Part shown: one piece after another, positions 1 through 8,432 of the stretch | Position numbering within the stretch: the first letter of the stretch is position 1 | How the letters are laid out: each line of letters opens with the position of its first letter | Notes under the pieces: generated by a model | What the model saw: only the letters and a program-made list of their open reading frames with translations | Told to the model about the DNA's origin: nothing | The model's database searches: none | Assembly: GCA_036502575.1 (NCBI GenBank) | Contig: DASXYL010000035.1 | Span: 1 to 64,000, forward strand | Origin: DASXRA01 sp036502575 | Lineage (GTDB): Bacteria; Actinomycetota; Actinomycetes; Mycobacteriales; Jatrophihabitantaceae | DNA length: 64,000 nucleotides | Direction of reading: 5' to 3' | Made by a program: the position numbers and the translations under genes

Positions 1-170
1 GTGACGAACCCGGGCTGACGGAGCCGCTATCGCTTAGGCAGCGAGAGCGAACTCAGCGCGATTGGAATCGGCGCTTAATTGGTTTGCATCGCTTTTTTAA
101 CGAGGTCAGCAATGCGGTCCTCGGCCCGCTTCCCCTGCCTCGACGTCCGGAGTCGAGACCTTTCACCCCC
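1..170 (-). ncRNA. ssrA: tmRNA (5' portion, cut by left edge)
   Basis: Transfer-messenger RNA, which frees stalled ribosomes together with SmpB and tags the unfinished protein for proteolysis. Read leftward, the RNA starts near 170 with GGGGGUGAAAGGUCUCGAC, which matches the conserved tmRNA 5' end (G-rich acceptor strand, then GGUnUCGAC). The tag reading frame begins with a GCC resume codon at 72-70 and encodes ADSNRAEFALAA, ending in TAA at 36-34; the ALAA end is the expected degradation signal. The 3' half, including the CCA end, lies beyond the window. smpB is on the same strand about 2.6 kb away. I see no clear -10 box upstream of 170. Confidence 0.93.
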
Positions 171-228
171 TAGTTGGTTACCTGATCAGGGTACCGGTTG
201 GCGACACGGCCCAGGTAGAACTGTGCAC

Positions 229-1680
229 ATGGCCAGCGACGGGCCGGACGTTGCTCGGGAGATCGAGACGAAATATGACATCGCTCCCGATTTCGCCATG
301 CCGTCGTTGGCTGGCCGTGAGCGCCACGTCGACGTCGACACCGTCCGTCTCGCGAGCACCTACTACGACACCGGCGACCACGACCTGCTGCGCTACCGGC
401 TGACGCTGCGGCGCCGCCTCGGCGACGTCGACACCGGATGGCACCTCAAGGTGCCCGGCGCCGGCGAACGCACCGAGCTGCGCTGGCCGGCCACCGACGA
501 GCCGCCCGAGGCGCTCGCGGCGTTGCTACGCCCGTTCGTCCGCGACAAGCCGATCACTGCCGTCGTTCGCCTGGACATGACTCGCACCAGGCACCGGATC
601 TGCGACCCGGCCGGTGAGCTGCTGGCCGAGGTCGCGCAGGACGACGTCCGGGCCACCGGCCTCGGCGCCGAGGTCCGTGCGCGCCGCTGGCACGAAGCCG
701 AGGTCGAGCTGGGCCCGGCCGGATCCCGTGCACTGCTCGACGAGGTCGGCGCCGCCCTGCAGGCTCGCGGCGCGGTGGCGTCCTCGAGCCGGTCAAAGCT
801 GGCCCGGGCGCTGGTGGGCATCGGCAACGAGGGCGTCGGCACCCCGCGGACCTCGGCCGGTGCGGTCCTCGTCGACTACCTCGCCCAGCAGTGCGACGCC
901 CTGGTGGCCGGCCACTTCGCCATCCAGCGCGACGCCGACGACTCGGTGCATCGCACCCGGGTGGCCTCGCGCCGGATGCGCAGCACGCTGCGCACGTTCG
1001 AGTACTGCTTCGACGCCGACCAGGCGAGCACGTTCGAGGACGAGCTGCGCTGGTACGCCGGGGTGCTGGGCGCGGTACGCGACACCGAGGTGCTGCGGGC
1101 CCGCCTGCTCGCGGCGATCGCCGACCTGCCGGACGACCTGGTCGTCGGTCCGGTCGCCGACCATGTCGATGGCCAGCTGACCCGCGAGCTCGGCGCGCAT
1201 CGGGCCGAGCTGCTCGAGGTGATGGCCGGCGACCGGTACGCCGAGCTGCTCGCCGAAGCCACGCGGTGGCGCGACGATCCGCCGTTCACGGCTGCCGCGG
1301 GACGTCCGGCCGCGACGCTGAACGAGGCGATCGACCGGGTCGAGCGCACGCTCGGCAAGCGGCTGCGGCGGGCCGCCCAGCCCTCCGGCACGGACGAGCA
1401 GATGCACGGCGCCCGCAAGGCGGGCAAGCGCGTCCGCTACGCCGCCGAGGCCGCAGCGGCGCGCGGTGACGCCCGGGCGATCAGTCTGGCCAAGGACACC
1501 GCCAAGCTGCAGGAGCTGCTCGGCGAGTTCCAGGACAGCGTTGTCGCCGCGGAATTGCTGCGCCGGCTGGCCACCGACGCCGCCGGCCAGGGCGAGGACG
1601 GCTTCACCTACGGCGTGCTCGTCGCCGAGGAGCGCCAGCGCGCCGACGAGGCCCGCCGCCGCGCCCGCCGGCAGAGCTAG
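229..1680 (+). CDS. CYTH and CHAD domain-containing protein
   Basis: A 483-residue protein with an N-terminal CYTH (triphosphate tunnel metalloenzyme) domain carrying the ExExK signature as EIETK at residues 11-15, followed by a basic, helical CHAD domain (about 210-480) with repeated H-x-x-R and K-R-x-R-Y patterns such as VHRTRVASRRMR and GARKAGKRVRY. CYTH domains bind or hydrolyse triphosphates and CHAD domains bind polyphosphate, so a role in polyphosphate metabolism is likely; the exact reaction is not known. The frame is open further upstream, but that stretch overlaps the tmRNA gene, so the ATG at 229 is chosen. Its ribosome site is weak. Confidence 0.85.
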   Translation: MASDGPDVAREIETKYDIAPDFAMPSLAGRERHVDVDTVRLASTYYDTGDHDLLRYRLTLRRRLGDVDTGWHLKVPGAGERTELRWPATDEPPEALAALLRPFVRDKPITAVVRLDMTRTRHRICDPAGELLAEVAQDDVRATGLGAEVRARRWHEAEVELGPAGSRALLDEVGAALQARGAVASSSRSKLARALVGIGNEGVGTPRTSAGAVLVDYLAQQCDALVAGHFAIQRDADDSVHRTRVASRRMRSTLRTFEYCFDADQASTFEDELRWYAGVLGAVRDTEVLRARLLAAIADLPDDLVVGPVADHVDGQLTRELGAHRAELLEVMAGDRYAELLAEATRWRDDPPFTAAAGRPAATLNEAIDRVERTLGKRLRRAAQPSGTDEQMHGARKAGKRVRYAAEAAAARGDARAISLAKDTAKLQELLGEFQDSVVAAELLRRLATDAAGQGEDGFTYGVLVAEERQRADEARRRARRQS

Positions 1681-1734
1681 GTCGGGCGCCCTACGTGCTT
1701 CGCGCGCCCCGGACCGTGATGATCTCGGTCGAAT

Positions 1735-1750
1735 GGACCAGGTCTGGTCC
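1735..1750. terminator. Possible small hairpin between convergent genes
   Basis: GGACCA and TGGTCC flank a 4-nt loop (GGTC) in the 106-bp gap between two convergent genes. The stem is only 6 bp and no T-run follows, so it is a weak terminator candidate. Confidence 0.3.
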
Positions 1751-1786
1751 GTTGGGCAGAGATGATCAAGCAGCGTTCGGTCGGTA

Positions 1787-2725
1787 CTACCGCAACTCGT
1801 AGATGACCGACGAGCGTTCGCGCGTGAAGCCGACCGACTCGTAGAGCCGTCCGGCGCCGTCGGCATTTTCGCTGTCGACGTCGAGCTTGGCGACCGTGAA
1901 GCTGGGCGCCGCCAGGGCGAGCGTGCGCAGCAACATCGCCCGGGCCAGGCCCCGACCGCGGGCCGGCGGCCGTACGCCCAGCTGGCCGACCCAGAGTTCA
2001 CCGGGCTCGTACTGATAGGTCAGGACGTAGCCCTCGAGGGTGCCGTCGGCGCCGAGGCCGAGCACCGAGCACCCAGCCCGGAAGGTGCGCGACCCGGTGA
2101 GCCAGTTGCGCCACTGCTCGTCGGTGGGCGCGGCGAACCCCCAGTGCGTGCTGAACGCGTCGCAGTGCGCTGCGTGCACCTCGGCGTCACGGGCGACGTC
2201 ATAGGGCTGGACGCGCGGATCGTCGATGTCGTCGACACCGTCCACGTCGTCGTCCAGCGCGCGGCTGAGCCCGTGGAAGTGCCGCGCCACGCCGTAGCCG
2301 TGGGCCTCGAGCAACGCGCGGGCGTCGCCGACCTTCGCGCCAACGTGCGTGCGAACCTGCACCGGCGCCCCCGGGTGACGCTCGTTCGCGAAGGCGCCGG
2401 CTCGCCGTTGCAGCCGGTCGAGCAGTTCGGCGCCGATGCCGCGTCCTCGGTGCTCGGGATGCACGAACCCGGCGAAGTCCGCACGCGCCGTGCCGTCCGC
2501 CCGGAGCATCGGGGTCATGACCTGGCCGACAGCGACCAGCGTGCCGTGCTCGTCCTCGACCGCGATCGTGTCCTGGCTCGGCTCGATGGCCGTGTCGTCG
2601 AGTTCCTCGGCGAGGTCGTCCGCCGAGTACGCCTCATCCGTGTCGTCCGCGTCGGAGATGATCTTGGTGAACGCCGACCATCGTTGCAGGTCGGCGGCCG
2701 CGAGCGGGCGCCACATGTAGGTCAT
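1787..2725 (-). CDS. Tandem GNAT-domain N-acetyltransferase
   Basis: A 312-residue protein with two GNAT folds. The first carries the acetyl-CoA-binding motif A as HPEHRGRGIGAELL (about residues 88-101); the second as RPPARGRGLARAML (about 252-265). Tandem GNATs of this size include the mycothiol synthase family, but I do not see enough to assign that reaction, so the substrate is unknown. The ATG at 2725 follows a good ribosome site (GAGGGGAG). It lies downstream of smpB on the same strand, with a dispersed palindrome (2738-2783) in between that may separate the transcripts. Confidence 0.8.
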   Translation of the reverse strand: MTYMWRPLAAADLQRWSAFTKIISDADDTDEAYSADDLAEELDDTAIEPSQDTIAVEDEHGTLVAVGQVMTPMLRADGTARADFAGFVHPEHRGRGIGAELLDRLQRRAGAFANERHPGAPVQVRTHVGAKVGDARALLEAHGYGVARHFHGLSRALDDDVDGVDDIDDPRVQPYDVARDAEVHAAHCDAFSTHWGFAAPTDEQWRNWLTGSRTFRAGCSVLGLGADGTLEGYVLTYQYEPGELWVGQLGVRPPARGRGLARAMLLRTLALAAPSFTVAKLDVDSENADGAGRLYESVGFTRERSSVIYELR

Positions 2726-2737
2726 GCCACTCCCCTC

Positions 2738-2783
2738 GGTTTTGGTCGCCCAGCGTCACATAGCCCGCTGGGTGACCAAAATC
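2738..2783. repeat. Dispersed palindrome family A, copy 1
   Basis: An inverted repeat with arms TTTTGGTCGCCCAGCG (2740-2755) and CGCTGGGTGACCAAAA (2766-2781), 16 bp with one mismatch and a 10-nt loop. Copies occur at 25621-25666 and 60617-60667. It fills the gap between smpB and the GNAT gene and could end or process the transcript. Confidence 0.8.
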
Positions 2784-2784
2784 G

Positions 2785-3300
2785 TCAGTCCATGCCCTTG
2801 GCGCGGCGGCCCAGCGCCTTTTGCACCTCGCGGTCGGCGTCGCGGCGGGCCAGGTCCTGCCGCTTGTCGTAGGACCGCTTGCCCCGCGCCAGGGCCAGCT
2901 CGACCTTGACCTTGCCCTCGGAGAAGTACAGCGACAGCGGGACGAGCGTCAGCCCGCTCTCCTTCGTCTTGCCGATCAGCCGTTCGATCTCGGCGCGGTG
3001 CAGCAACAGCTTGCGGGTGCGGCGCGGTTCGTGATTCGTCCAGCTGCCCTCGGTGTATTCCGGGATGTGGACGTTGCGCAGGAAGATCTCGCCGTCGTCG
3101 ATCGTCGCGAAGCCGTCGACCAGCGACGCGCGTCCCAGGCGCAGCGACTTCACCTCGGTGCCGGTGAGCACCACGCCGGCCTCGTAGGTGTCGAGGATGG
3201 CGTAGTCGTGGCGAGCCTTGCGGTTCTGCGCGATGAACTTGCGGGCGGTGGTGCGATTGCTCGAAGCAGCGGCCGTGCGATTGCTCGACGTAGCGGCCAT
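2785..3300 (-). CDS. smpB: SsrA-binding protein SmpB
   Basis: A 171-residue SmpB, the RNA-binding partner of tmRNA in trans-translation. Family motifs are present: NRKARHDYAI and EAGVVLTGTEVKSLR near the start, VHIPEYTEGSW in the middle, and the basic C-terminal tail (YDKRQDLARRDADREVQ) that enters the decoding centre. The start directly abuts the ftsX stop (TAG then ATG), so it is coupled to ftsE-ftsX. The first 16 residues are a duplication (ATSSNRT then AASSNRT) from a 24-bp tandem repeat and add a non-conserved extension. ssrA lies about 2.6 kb downstream on the same strand. Confidence 0.96.
   Translation of the reverse strand: MAATSSNRTAAASSNRTTARKFIAQNRKARHDYAILDTYEAGVVLTGTEVKSLRLGRASLVDGFATIDDGEIFLRNVHIPEYTEGSWTNHEPRRTRKLLLHRAEIERLIGKTKESGLTLVPLSLYFSEGKVKVELALARGKRSYDKRQDLARRDADREVQKALGRRAKGMD
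3251..3298. repeat. 24-bp tandem duplication at smpB 5' end
   Basis: Two 24-bp units (3251-3274 and 3275-3298) differ at two positions and encode the repeated SSNRT-type leader of SmpB. It is in frame, so it only lengthens the N-terminus. Confidence 0.85.
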
Positions 3301-4215
3301 CTAGATCCGGACGTAGGAACGCAATGTCACGTACGCCGTGACGATCGCGAGCACGATGCCGATCAGCGCCGACTCACCGCTGGCGACGAGCACGTCGTTG
3401 ACCGACAGGTCGGGCAGCACGCCGTGGCTCACCGAGTGACCGAAGATGCCGTTGAGCACATAGGTCTTGCTGAACCACAACGCCGGGACCGTCAGGATGC
3501 CGCCGATCACCGCGGTGATCATCGCCTCGATTACGAACGGCATCTGCGTCATCCATCGCGAGGCGCCCACCAGGCGCATGATGTTGGTTTCGTTCCGCCG
3601 CTGGGCGGCCGCGACTTGGATCGTGATGGCCATCAGCAAGATCGCGGCTATCAGCATGACGAGCGCGAACGCCAGGGCTCCGATCCGCGACTTGTCGAAG
3701 ATGTCGAGGATCGTCTTGAGGCCCTCGTCCTCGTTCTGGACGGCATAGACGCCGGGAGCCTTCGCATACCGCTGAGCCACCGCGGGATAGTCACGTTTGA
3801 GGTCTTTCAGCCCGAGAGTGAATTCGTCGGGGAAGTCGCTTGCCTGCAGCAAGGCGCTGTTGTCCTTGCCAAGGAAGTCCTTGTTCTTGTTGTAGATCTC
3901 CTGATGCGTCAGGAACCTGACGCTGGCGATCTGTGAGTCGGCCTTCAGCGTGGCCTCGAGCTTCAGCTTCTCGGTGCCAGTGAACGGGTGCTTGCACGGG
4001 TTGTTCGGCCCATACGGCGCTGGACCGCACATGTAGACCTGAACGCTGAGCTTTTCCTGGTACTGATTCCGGAACTTGCCGATCTCCTTCTGCGTCAGCA
4101 GCGCCCCGGCCAGGAAGTACAGCGAGACGAACGTGATCATGATCAGGGCGATCGACATCAGGACGTTGCGGCGCAGGCCCTGGCCCACGCCTGACATCAC
4201 AAAGCTGGCGCGCAT
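3301..4215 (-). CDS. ftsX: Cell-division protein FtsX
   Basis: A 304-residue permease-like membrane protein of the FtsEX complex, which controls septal peptidoglycan hydrolases. It has the FtsX layout: one N-terminal membrane segment (SIALIMITFVSLYFLAGALL), a large extracellular loop of about 130 residues (which contains two cysteines, in MCGPAPYGPNNPC), then three C-terminal segments, with the conserved EAMI/AVIGGIL region. It starts 16 bp after ftsE and abuts smpB, so the three are probably one transcript. Confidence 0.95.
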   Translation of the reverse strand: MRASFVMSGVGQGLRRNVLMSIALIMITFVSLYFLAGALLTQKEIGKFRNQYQEKLSVQVYMCGPAPYGPNNPCKHPFTGTEKLKLEATLKADSQIASVRFLTHQEIYNKNKDFLGKDNSALLQASDFPDEFTLGLKDLKRDYPAVAQRYAKAPGVYAVQNEDEGLKTILDIFDKSRIGALAFALVMLIAAILLMAITIQVAAAQRRNETNIMRLVGASRWMTQMPFVIEAMITAVIGGILTVPALWFSKTYVLNGIFGHSVSHGVLPDLSVNDVLVASGESALIGIVLAIVTAYVTLRSYVRI

Positions 4216-4231
4216 CTCTTCCTAACTCGCT

Positions 4232-4921
4232 TCAGCGGCCGACGCCGTAGACGCCGCGGGACTGGTCGCGAATGATGTGGCCCCCGTCGAGCTCGATGAC
4301 CCGCCGCCGCATCGCGTCGACGATGTTGTTGTCGTGGGTGGCCATCAGCACCGTCGTCCCGGTCCGGTTGATGCGCTCGAGCAGGCCCATGATGCCCTGG
4401 CTCGTGTCCGGGTCGAGGTTACCGGTGGGCTCGTCGGCCAGCAGGACGAGCGGCCGATTGACGAACGCACGGGCGATGGCCACCCGCTGCTGCTCGCCAC
4501 CGGAGAGCTCGTTCGGCATGCGCAGCGCCTTGCCGTCCAGGCCGACCAGGTCGAGGACCTCGGGCACGGCCCGGCGAATCGTGCGCTGCGACTTGTTGAT
4601 CACCTCGAGCGCGAACGCCACGTTGTCGTAGACGCTCTTCTTGGGCAGCAACCGGAAGTCCTGGAAGACGCAGCCGATCTTGCGGCGTAGCTCCGGGATC
4701 CGGCGGCTGCGCAACCGGCTGACGTTGCGGCCGTCAACAAAGACTTTGCCGGAACTGGCCAGCTCCTCGCGGAGCAGCAGGCGCAGCACGGTCGACTTGC
4801 CGGAGCCGGACTGGCCGATAAGAAAGACGAACTCTCCCTTGGCAATATCGATGGTGATGTCCTCGATTGCCGGACGGGTTCCCGCCGGGTAGACCTTGCT
4901 GACGTGGTCGAGTCGGATCAC
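4232..4921 (-). CDS. ftsE: Cell-division ATP-binding protein FtsE
   Basis: A 229-residue ABC ATPase that powers FtsX. Walker A is GQSGSGKST, the ABC signature is LSGGEQQR, and Walker B with the catalytic glutamate is VLLADEPTGNLD, followed by the H-loop in MATHD. Length is normal for FtsE. Translation starts at a GTG (4921), 11 bp after the prfB stop; prfB-ftsE-ftsX-smpB is a common actinobacterial order. Confidence 0.96.
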   Translation of the reverse strand: MIRLDHVSKVYPAGTRPAIEDITIDIAKGEFVFLIGQSGSGKSTVLRLLLREELASSGKVFVDGRNVSRLRSRRIPELRRKIGCVFQDFRLLPKKSVYDNVAFALEVINKSQRTIRRAVPEVLDLVGLDGKALRMPNELSGGEQQRVAIARAFVNRPLVLLADEPTGNLDPDTSQGIMGLLERINRTGTTVLMATHDNNIVDAMRRRVIELDGGHIIRDQSRGVYGVGR

Positions 4922-4932
4922 GGCGCCGAAGT

Positions 4933-6051
4933 TTACCCACCGCTCTTGGGTGCCTCTGTCGCGCCGCTACGTCGCCACCGGATTCCGGCCTCGATGAAGT
5001 CGTCTATGTCCCCGTCCAGGACGGCTTGGGGGTTGCCCACCTCGTGCTCGGTGCGCAGGTCTTTGACCATCTGATACGGGTGAATGACATAGCTGCGCAT
5101 CTGGTTGCCCCAGCTGTTGCCGCTGTCCTTGAGGGCGTTCATCTTCGCCTGCTCCTCCTGCCGGCGCCGCTCGAGGAGCTTGGCCTGCAGGACGGCCATG
5201 GCGCTGGCCCGGTTCTGGATCTGGCTGCGCTCGTTCTGGCAGCTCACCACGATGCCGGTCGGCAGGTGGGTGATGCGGACGGCGGAGTCGGTGGTGTTCA
5301 CGCCCTGGCCGCCCGGGCCACTCGACCGGTAGACGTCCACCCGGATGTCGTCGTCGGGGATGTCGATGTGGTCGGACTGCTCCACCACGGGCAGCACCTC
5401 GACCCCGGCGAAGCTCGTTTGCCGGCGGCCCTGGTTGTCGAACGGGCTGATGCGCACCAGCCGGTGCGTCCCCTGCTCGACCGATAACGTGCCGTACGCG
5501 TAAGGCACCTTGACCTGGAAGGTGGCCGATTTGATGCCGGCCTCTTCCGCGTAGGACGTGTCGAGCACCTCGGTGGGGTACCCGTGGCGTTCGGCCCAGC
5601 GCAGGTACATGCGCAGCAGCATCTCGGCCCAGTCGGCCGCGTCGACCCCGCCCGCCTCCGACCGGATCGTGACGAGCGCCTCGCGAGAGTCGTACGGGCC
5701 GGACAGGAGCGTGCGCACCTCCAGCTCGTCGATGCTCTTGCGCAGCGCCGTCAGCTCGGCCTCCGCCTCGGCCTTCTCCTTGTCATCACCTGCGTCGTCG
5801 GCCATCTCCCAGAGCACCTGCGCGTCGTCCAGGCGCCGCTTGAGGTCCTCAACGCGCCGGATATCGCCCTGGGTCACCGACAGCCGGCTCGTCACTCTCT
5901 GGGCGTTCTCGGGGTCGTCCCACAGATTCGGTGCCGATGCCTGCTGCTCGAGCTCACCGACCTCGGCTCGCAGCTTGTCGAGGTCCAGGACGGCTTCGAT
6001 GCTGGCCATGGTGGTCGAGAGCTCTTTGAGCTCGGCGGGGACGTCGGTCAC
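4933..6051 (-). CDS. prfB: Peptide chain release factor 2
   Basis: A 372-residue class I release factor that reads UGA and UAA. The codon-recognition motif SPF is in RISPFDNQGRR and the peptidyl-tRNA hydrolysis motif GGQ is in SSGPGGQGVN. SPF (rather than PxT) marks RF2. It starts with GTG at 6051. The frame is continuous from that start, so there is no sign of the programmed frameshift used by RF2 genes of many other bacteria. It is the first gene of the prfB-ftsE-ftsX-smpB run. Confidence 0.96.
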   Translation of the reverse strand: MTDVPAELKELSTTMASIEAVLDLDKLRAEVGELEQQASAPNLWDDPENAQRVTSRLSVTQGDIRRVEDLKRRLDDAQVLWEMADDAGDDKEKAEAEAELTALRKSIDELEVRTLLSGPYDSREALVTIRSEAGGVDAADWAEMLLRMYLRWAERHGYPTEVLDTSYAEEAGIKSATFQVKVPYAYGTLSVEQGTHRLVRISPFDNQGRRQTSFAGVEVLPVVEQSDHIDIPDDDIRVDVYRSSGPGGQGVNTTDSAVRITHLPTGIVVSCQNERSQIQNRASAMAVLQAKLLERRRQEEQAKMNALKDSGNSWGNQMRSYVIHPYQMVKDLRTEHEVGNPQAVLDGDIDDFIEAGIRWRRSGATEAPKSGG

Positions 6052-6135
6052 ACCCGATCACGGTACCCGTCGGGGTCCGCGGCCGGGCCTAGGACGTGTC
6101 CTGAGCATCGAGCTGGGCGCTGAGCGACTTGGGCG

Positions 6136-6489
6136 CTACCGCCGGTACGCATCACGGACGACCTCGGCGATCTCGTCCCAGGGCGCGTCGTTGTCGATGC
6201 GCACGCCCAGCCAGCCCCGATGCCCGACGTAGGGCGGACGGAAGTAGCGATCCGGGTCGTCGGCGACGAGGGCTTCCTGGGCCCCGGGCGGCGCCGCGCA
6301 CCAGAACGCGAGGTGGTCAGCACCGTGGTGGTGATCGTCCAGCGTCACGAACAACTTCTTGTCCCGGACGAAGAATCCGGGCTCCCCGTGGGTCGGCCGC
6401 TCGGTCGTCTCGGGCAGGCCGAGGCAGAGCTGCCGCAGCCGCTGTACCGGCGCTAGTGACGCTAGGCCGTCGGGACGGAGTCGAGCCAT
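6136..6489 (-). CDS. MmcQ/YjbR family protein
   Basis: A 117-residue protein of the MmcQ/YjbR family, a small double-wing fold annotated as DNA-binding. Typical features are the start LCLGLPETTERPTHGEPGFFV, the central KKLFVTL strand, and the final GHRGWLGVRID...EIAEVVRDAYR segment. Its first codons overlap the end of the PadR gene by 28 bp, so the two are likely co-transcribed. The cellular role is not established. Confidence 0.85.
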   Translation of the reverse strand: MARLRPDGLASLAPVQRLRQLCLGLPETTERPTHGEPGFFVRDKKLFVTLDDHHHGADHLAFWCAAPPGAQEALVADDPDRYFRPPYVGHRGWLGVRIDNDAPWDEIAEVVRDAYRR

Positions 6490-6968
6490 CGGATCAACGC
6501 CCGTTCATAGGCGACGGCGAACTCGACGGCGACCGCGCCGAACGTGTCGCCGGCCCGCTTCAGCTCGGCCGCGTCGCGGCGATGGGCCGCGAGCGCCGCC
6601 TCGTGCTCCTGCTTTGCCGCCGCGACGATCTCGCGGCGCTGCTTCGTCGACAGATGCGCGCCGAAACCGAGGCGGAGCACAGCCTGGCTGCGCACCGAGT
6701 CGCTGCCGTTCGACCCGGAAGCCCATTGCGCAAATACTTTGCGTCCGGCCGCCGTGATCGAATACGGATGGCTGGACCGGGCGCCTTCCTTACCGGCCTT
6801 GATATAGCCGTCGCGGGCCAGCCCGGGGAGCTCACGGTAAACCTGGCTGCGGGTGACACCGCCCTGCGCGGTCAACCTGCGCGATGCCGCGGTCACGATC
6901 TCGCCGCCCGTTGCCGCGCCGTCGTGCAGCACGCCAAGGATGACGGCGGACGTTGAGTTCAACCCCAT
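6462..6968 (-). CDS. PadR family transcriptional regulator
   Basis: A 168-residue PadR-like repressor: an N-terminal winged helix (SAVILGVLHDGAATGGEIV, then VTRSQVYRELPGLARDGYI, with SITAAGRKVF ending the wing) and a helical C-terminal dimerisation region. The ATG at 6968 is chosen because the family begins right before this helix; an upstream in-frame start would add 19 unrelated residues. A TGTATAAG sequence (7030-7037) gives a possible extended -10 box. PadR proteins usually respond to toxic small molecules; the target may be its own operon with the MmcQ-like gene. Confidence 0.85.
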   Translation of the reverse strand: MGLNSTSAVILGVLHDGAATGGEIVTAASRRLTAQGGVTRSQVYRELPGLARDGYIKAGKEGARSSHPYSITAAGRKVFAQWASGSNGSDSVRSQAVLRLGFGAHLSTKQRREIVAAAKQEHEAALAAHRRDAAELKRAGDTFGAVAVEFAVAYERALIRWLDSVPTA

Positions 6969-7095
6969 CCCGGCAGATTCGCAGACGCCGTCGGCGACTG
7001 TCCAGTCGAAGGTCTCAGGCCTCAACCACCTTATACAGCCAGCGTTCTATTGGATGCAGCGCGCAGTCAGGTCACCGTGAAGGATTTGGCCCCCG

Positions 7096-7542
7096 TCACG
7101 AGGCCCCGACCAGCGCCGACCGCGCGGTCGCGTTGACCGTCGCCACGACGCCGCCCGGCTTGGCGAACAGCCAGCCAAACGCAATCTTCGTGCGACGGGT
7201 ACAGCTGAGCGAAACCTGCGTGCGATCGGTGCTCAGAGAGGCGTCGAAATCGACCGGGCCGCGCCAGGTGTCTCGGGACATGTAGGCGGCGACCGCGTCG
7301 CGCACGTTGGCCAGTTCCAGGTAGCCGCTGCCCACGTTGCCGCCGACATCGCGTCCTCCGGCGAGATCGACTGAATTGGCCGCGGCAATCGCGGCGCCGT
7401 CGCACACGTCCTGGAGGTCCACCCGTTTGGCGAACGCGTCGGTGGCCGCGACATAACCGGCCACGATGAGCATGACGAGCAGCCAGCATCCCAAAATCAG
7501 CGGGATCACCGATCCGCGGTCGTCTCGCAGCCTGTTGATCAC
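7096..7542 (-). CDS. TadG/TadE-like pseudopilin, last gene of tad operon
   Basis: A 148-residue protein: a short basic N-terminus, the sequence RGSVIPLILGCWLLVMLIVAGYVAA (a TadG-type prepilin transmembrane segment), then an extracytoplasmic part with DVCDGAAIAAANSVD. This 'helicopter'-like Tad region is typical of small actinobacterial pseudopilins. The start is GTG at 7542, inside GTGA, where it overlaps the TGA of the upstream gene; longer starts would be antisense-like leader sequence. It probably sits in or anchors the pilus or secretion machine. Confidence 0.75.
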   Translation of the reverse strand: MINRLRDDRGSVIPLILGCWLLVMLIVAGYVAATDAFAKRVDLQDVCDGAAIAAANSVDLAGGRDVGGNVGSGYLELANVRDAVAAYMSRDTWRGPVDFDASLSTDRTQVSLSCTRRTKIAFGWLFAKPGGVVATVNATARSALVGAS

Positions 7543-7988
7543 GACGTTTTGACGGTGCGGAAATCGTCCACGTGCACGATGTAGCGACCGATCGTCGTGA
7601 TGCCGTGCCCGGCGATCAGCGTCGGCACACCGGGCAGGAGAGCGTGCCTGACGACGCATACAGCAAAGACAGCGCCCGGTGCCAGAACCGGTGCGACCTG
7701 CCCCGACTGGCAATCGGCATCGGCGGGAACGAAGCGCAGGTCCGCGTCGTCCGGCAGGCCCTGGTCGGCCAGCGCGAGGCGGACGGCTGCCCGCGCTCGC
7801 GCCACGGCGTCCGCGGTCGATTCCCCGGTGGCGAAGGCTCGGCCGGCCTCGCGAGCCGCCTGCGACACCCCGAGATTGCTGCGCTGCACCGAAGCGATCG
7901 CGGTCACGAAGTACACCATCGGCACCAGGATCATGACCGCGACGAAGATGAACTCGATGACGGCATTACCCGAGTCGCGGCGGCTCAT
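7539..7988 (-). CDS. TadE-family pseudopilin
   Basis: A 149-residue TadE-like protein: SRRDSGNAVIEFIFVAVMILVPMVYFV is the characteristic N-terminal prepilin region (small residues, a glutamate at about position 11 of the mature helix, then a hydrophobic helix), followed by QAAREAGRAFATG and a secreted domain with two cysteines. The ATG at 7988 overlaps the stop of the preceding gene by 4 bp, and the TGA overlaps the next start. A minor pilin of the Tad system. Confidence 0.82.
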   Translation of the reverse strand: MSRRDSGNAVIEFIFVAVMILVPMVYFVTAIASVQRSNLGVSQAAREAGRAFATGESTADAVARARAAVRLALADQGLPDDADLRFVPADADCQSGQVAPVLAPGAVFAVCVVRHALLPGVPTLIAGHGITTIGRYIVHVDDFRTVKTS

Positions 7989-8431
7989 GGCTCGCCTTCC
8001 TTGAGCACTCGCGCGGTCACGTCGATGTTCAGCACCCGACCGAGGGGCAGATAGATCGACTTGATGTGGCCACTGCAGTGCACGACCGCGAGCGGCAGCC
8101 CCGTCACGTCCGTGTCGGCGGTGCCCCGGCACGGCACGCTGCCGGCAATCGTCGAGTTCGAGCCCTGCCGCACCAGCGCGGTTGCGTGGTCGCCGCCGTC
8201 GCCAGGGTCGACGCCCTTGTTCGCCGCATATCTGGCACCGGCGGCGGCGCTGGACTGCACGATGTTGCGGACGTAGAAGTACACCGCCACCTGCAGCACG
8301 GCGAACAGCAGGAACATGAGCAGCACGGCAATCATCACGAACTCGACGACGGCCGCACCGCGATCACGCGCGTCGCCACGATCACCCGCATCGCCGCGAA
8401 GACCCGCATCGCCGCGAAGGAAGCAGCGCAC
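7985..8431 (-). CDS. TadE-family pseudopilin with repeated acidic/basic leader
   Basis: A 148-residue TadE-like protein. The prepilin helix RGAAVVEFVMIAVLLMFLLFAVLQVAVYFY carries the glutamate expected for TadE. It is preceded by an unusual cytoplasmic leader of Gly-Asp-Ala-Arg repeats encoded by short tandem repeats. The external part contains ARYAANKGVD and two cysteines. I take GTG at 8431 as the start, 1 nt after the stop of the small upstream gene; a later start within the repeat region is possible. Confidence 0.78.
   Translation of the reverse strand: MRCFLRGDAGLRGDAGDRGDARDRGAAVVEFVMIAVLLMFLLFAVLQVAVYFYVRNIVQSSAAAGARYAANKGVDPGDGGDHATALVRQGSNSTIAGSVPCRGTADTDVTGLPLAVVHCSGHIKSIYLPLGRVLNIDVTARVLKEGEP
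8384..8419. repeat. 18-bp perfect tandem duplication inside a tadE-like gene
   Basis: The unit ACCCGCATCGCCGCGAAG occurs twice (8384-8401, 8402-8419), with decayed copies to its left. It encodes the Gly-Asp-Ala-Arg leader repeat and is in frame. Confidence 0.9.
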
Positions 8432-8432
8432 G

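Noticed and set aside
79..228. Upstream extension of the CYTH-CHAD frame
   Set aside because: It lies over the tmRNA gene and its residues have no domain-like character.
793..2001. 402-codon minus-strand frame over the CHAD domain
   Set aside because: Low-complexity arginine/alanine composition and opposite a clear CHAD domain.
1787..2725. Mycothiol synthase (mshD)
   Set aside because: Tandem GNAT layout fits, but specific residues cannot be confirmed and the context is not mycothiol-related.
4933..6051. Programmed frameshift in prfB
   Set aside because: The frame is continuous from the GTG start and no in-frame UGA slippery site is seen.
8341..8420. CRISPR-like short repeats
   Set aside because: Tandem, without spacers, and inside a coding leader.
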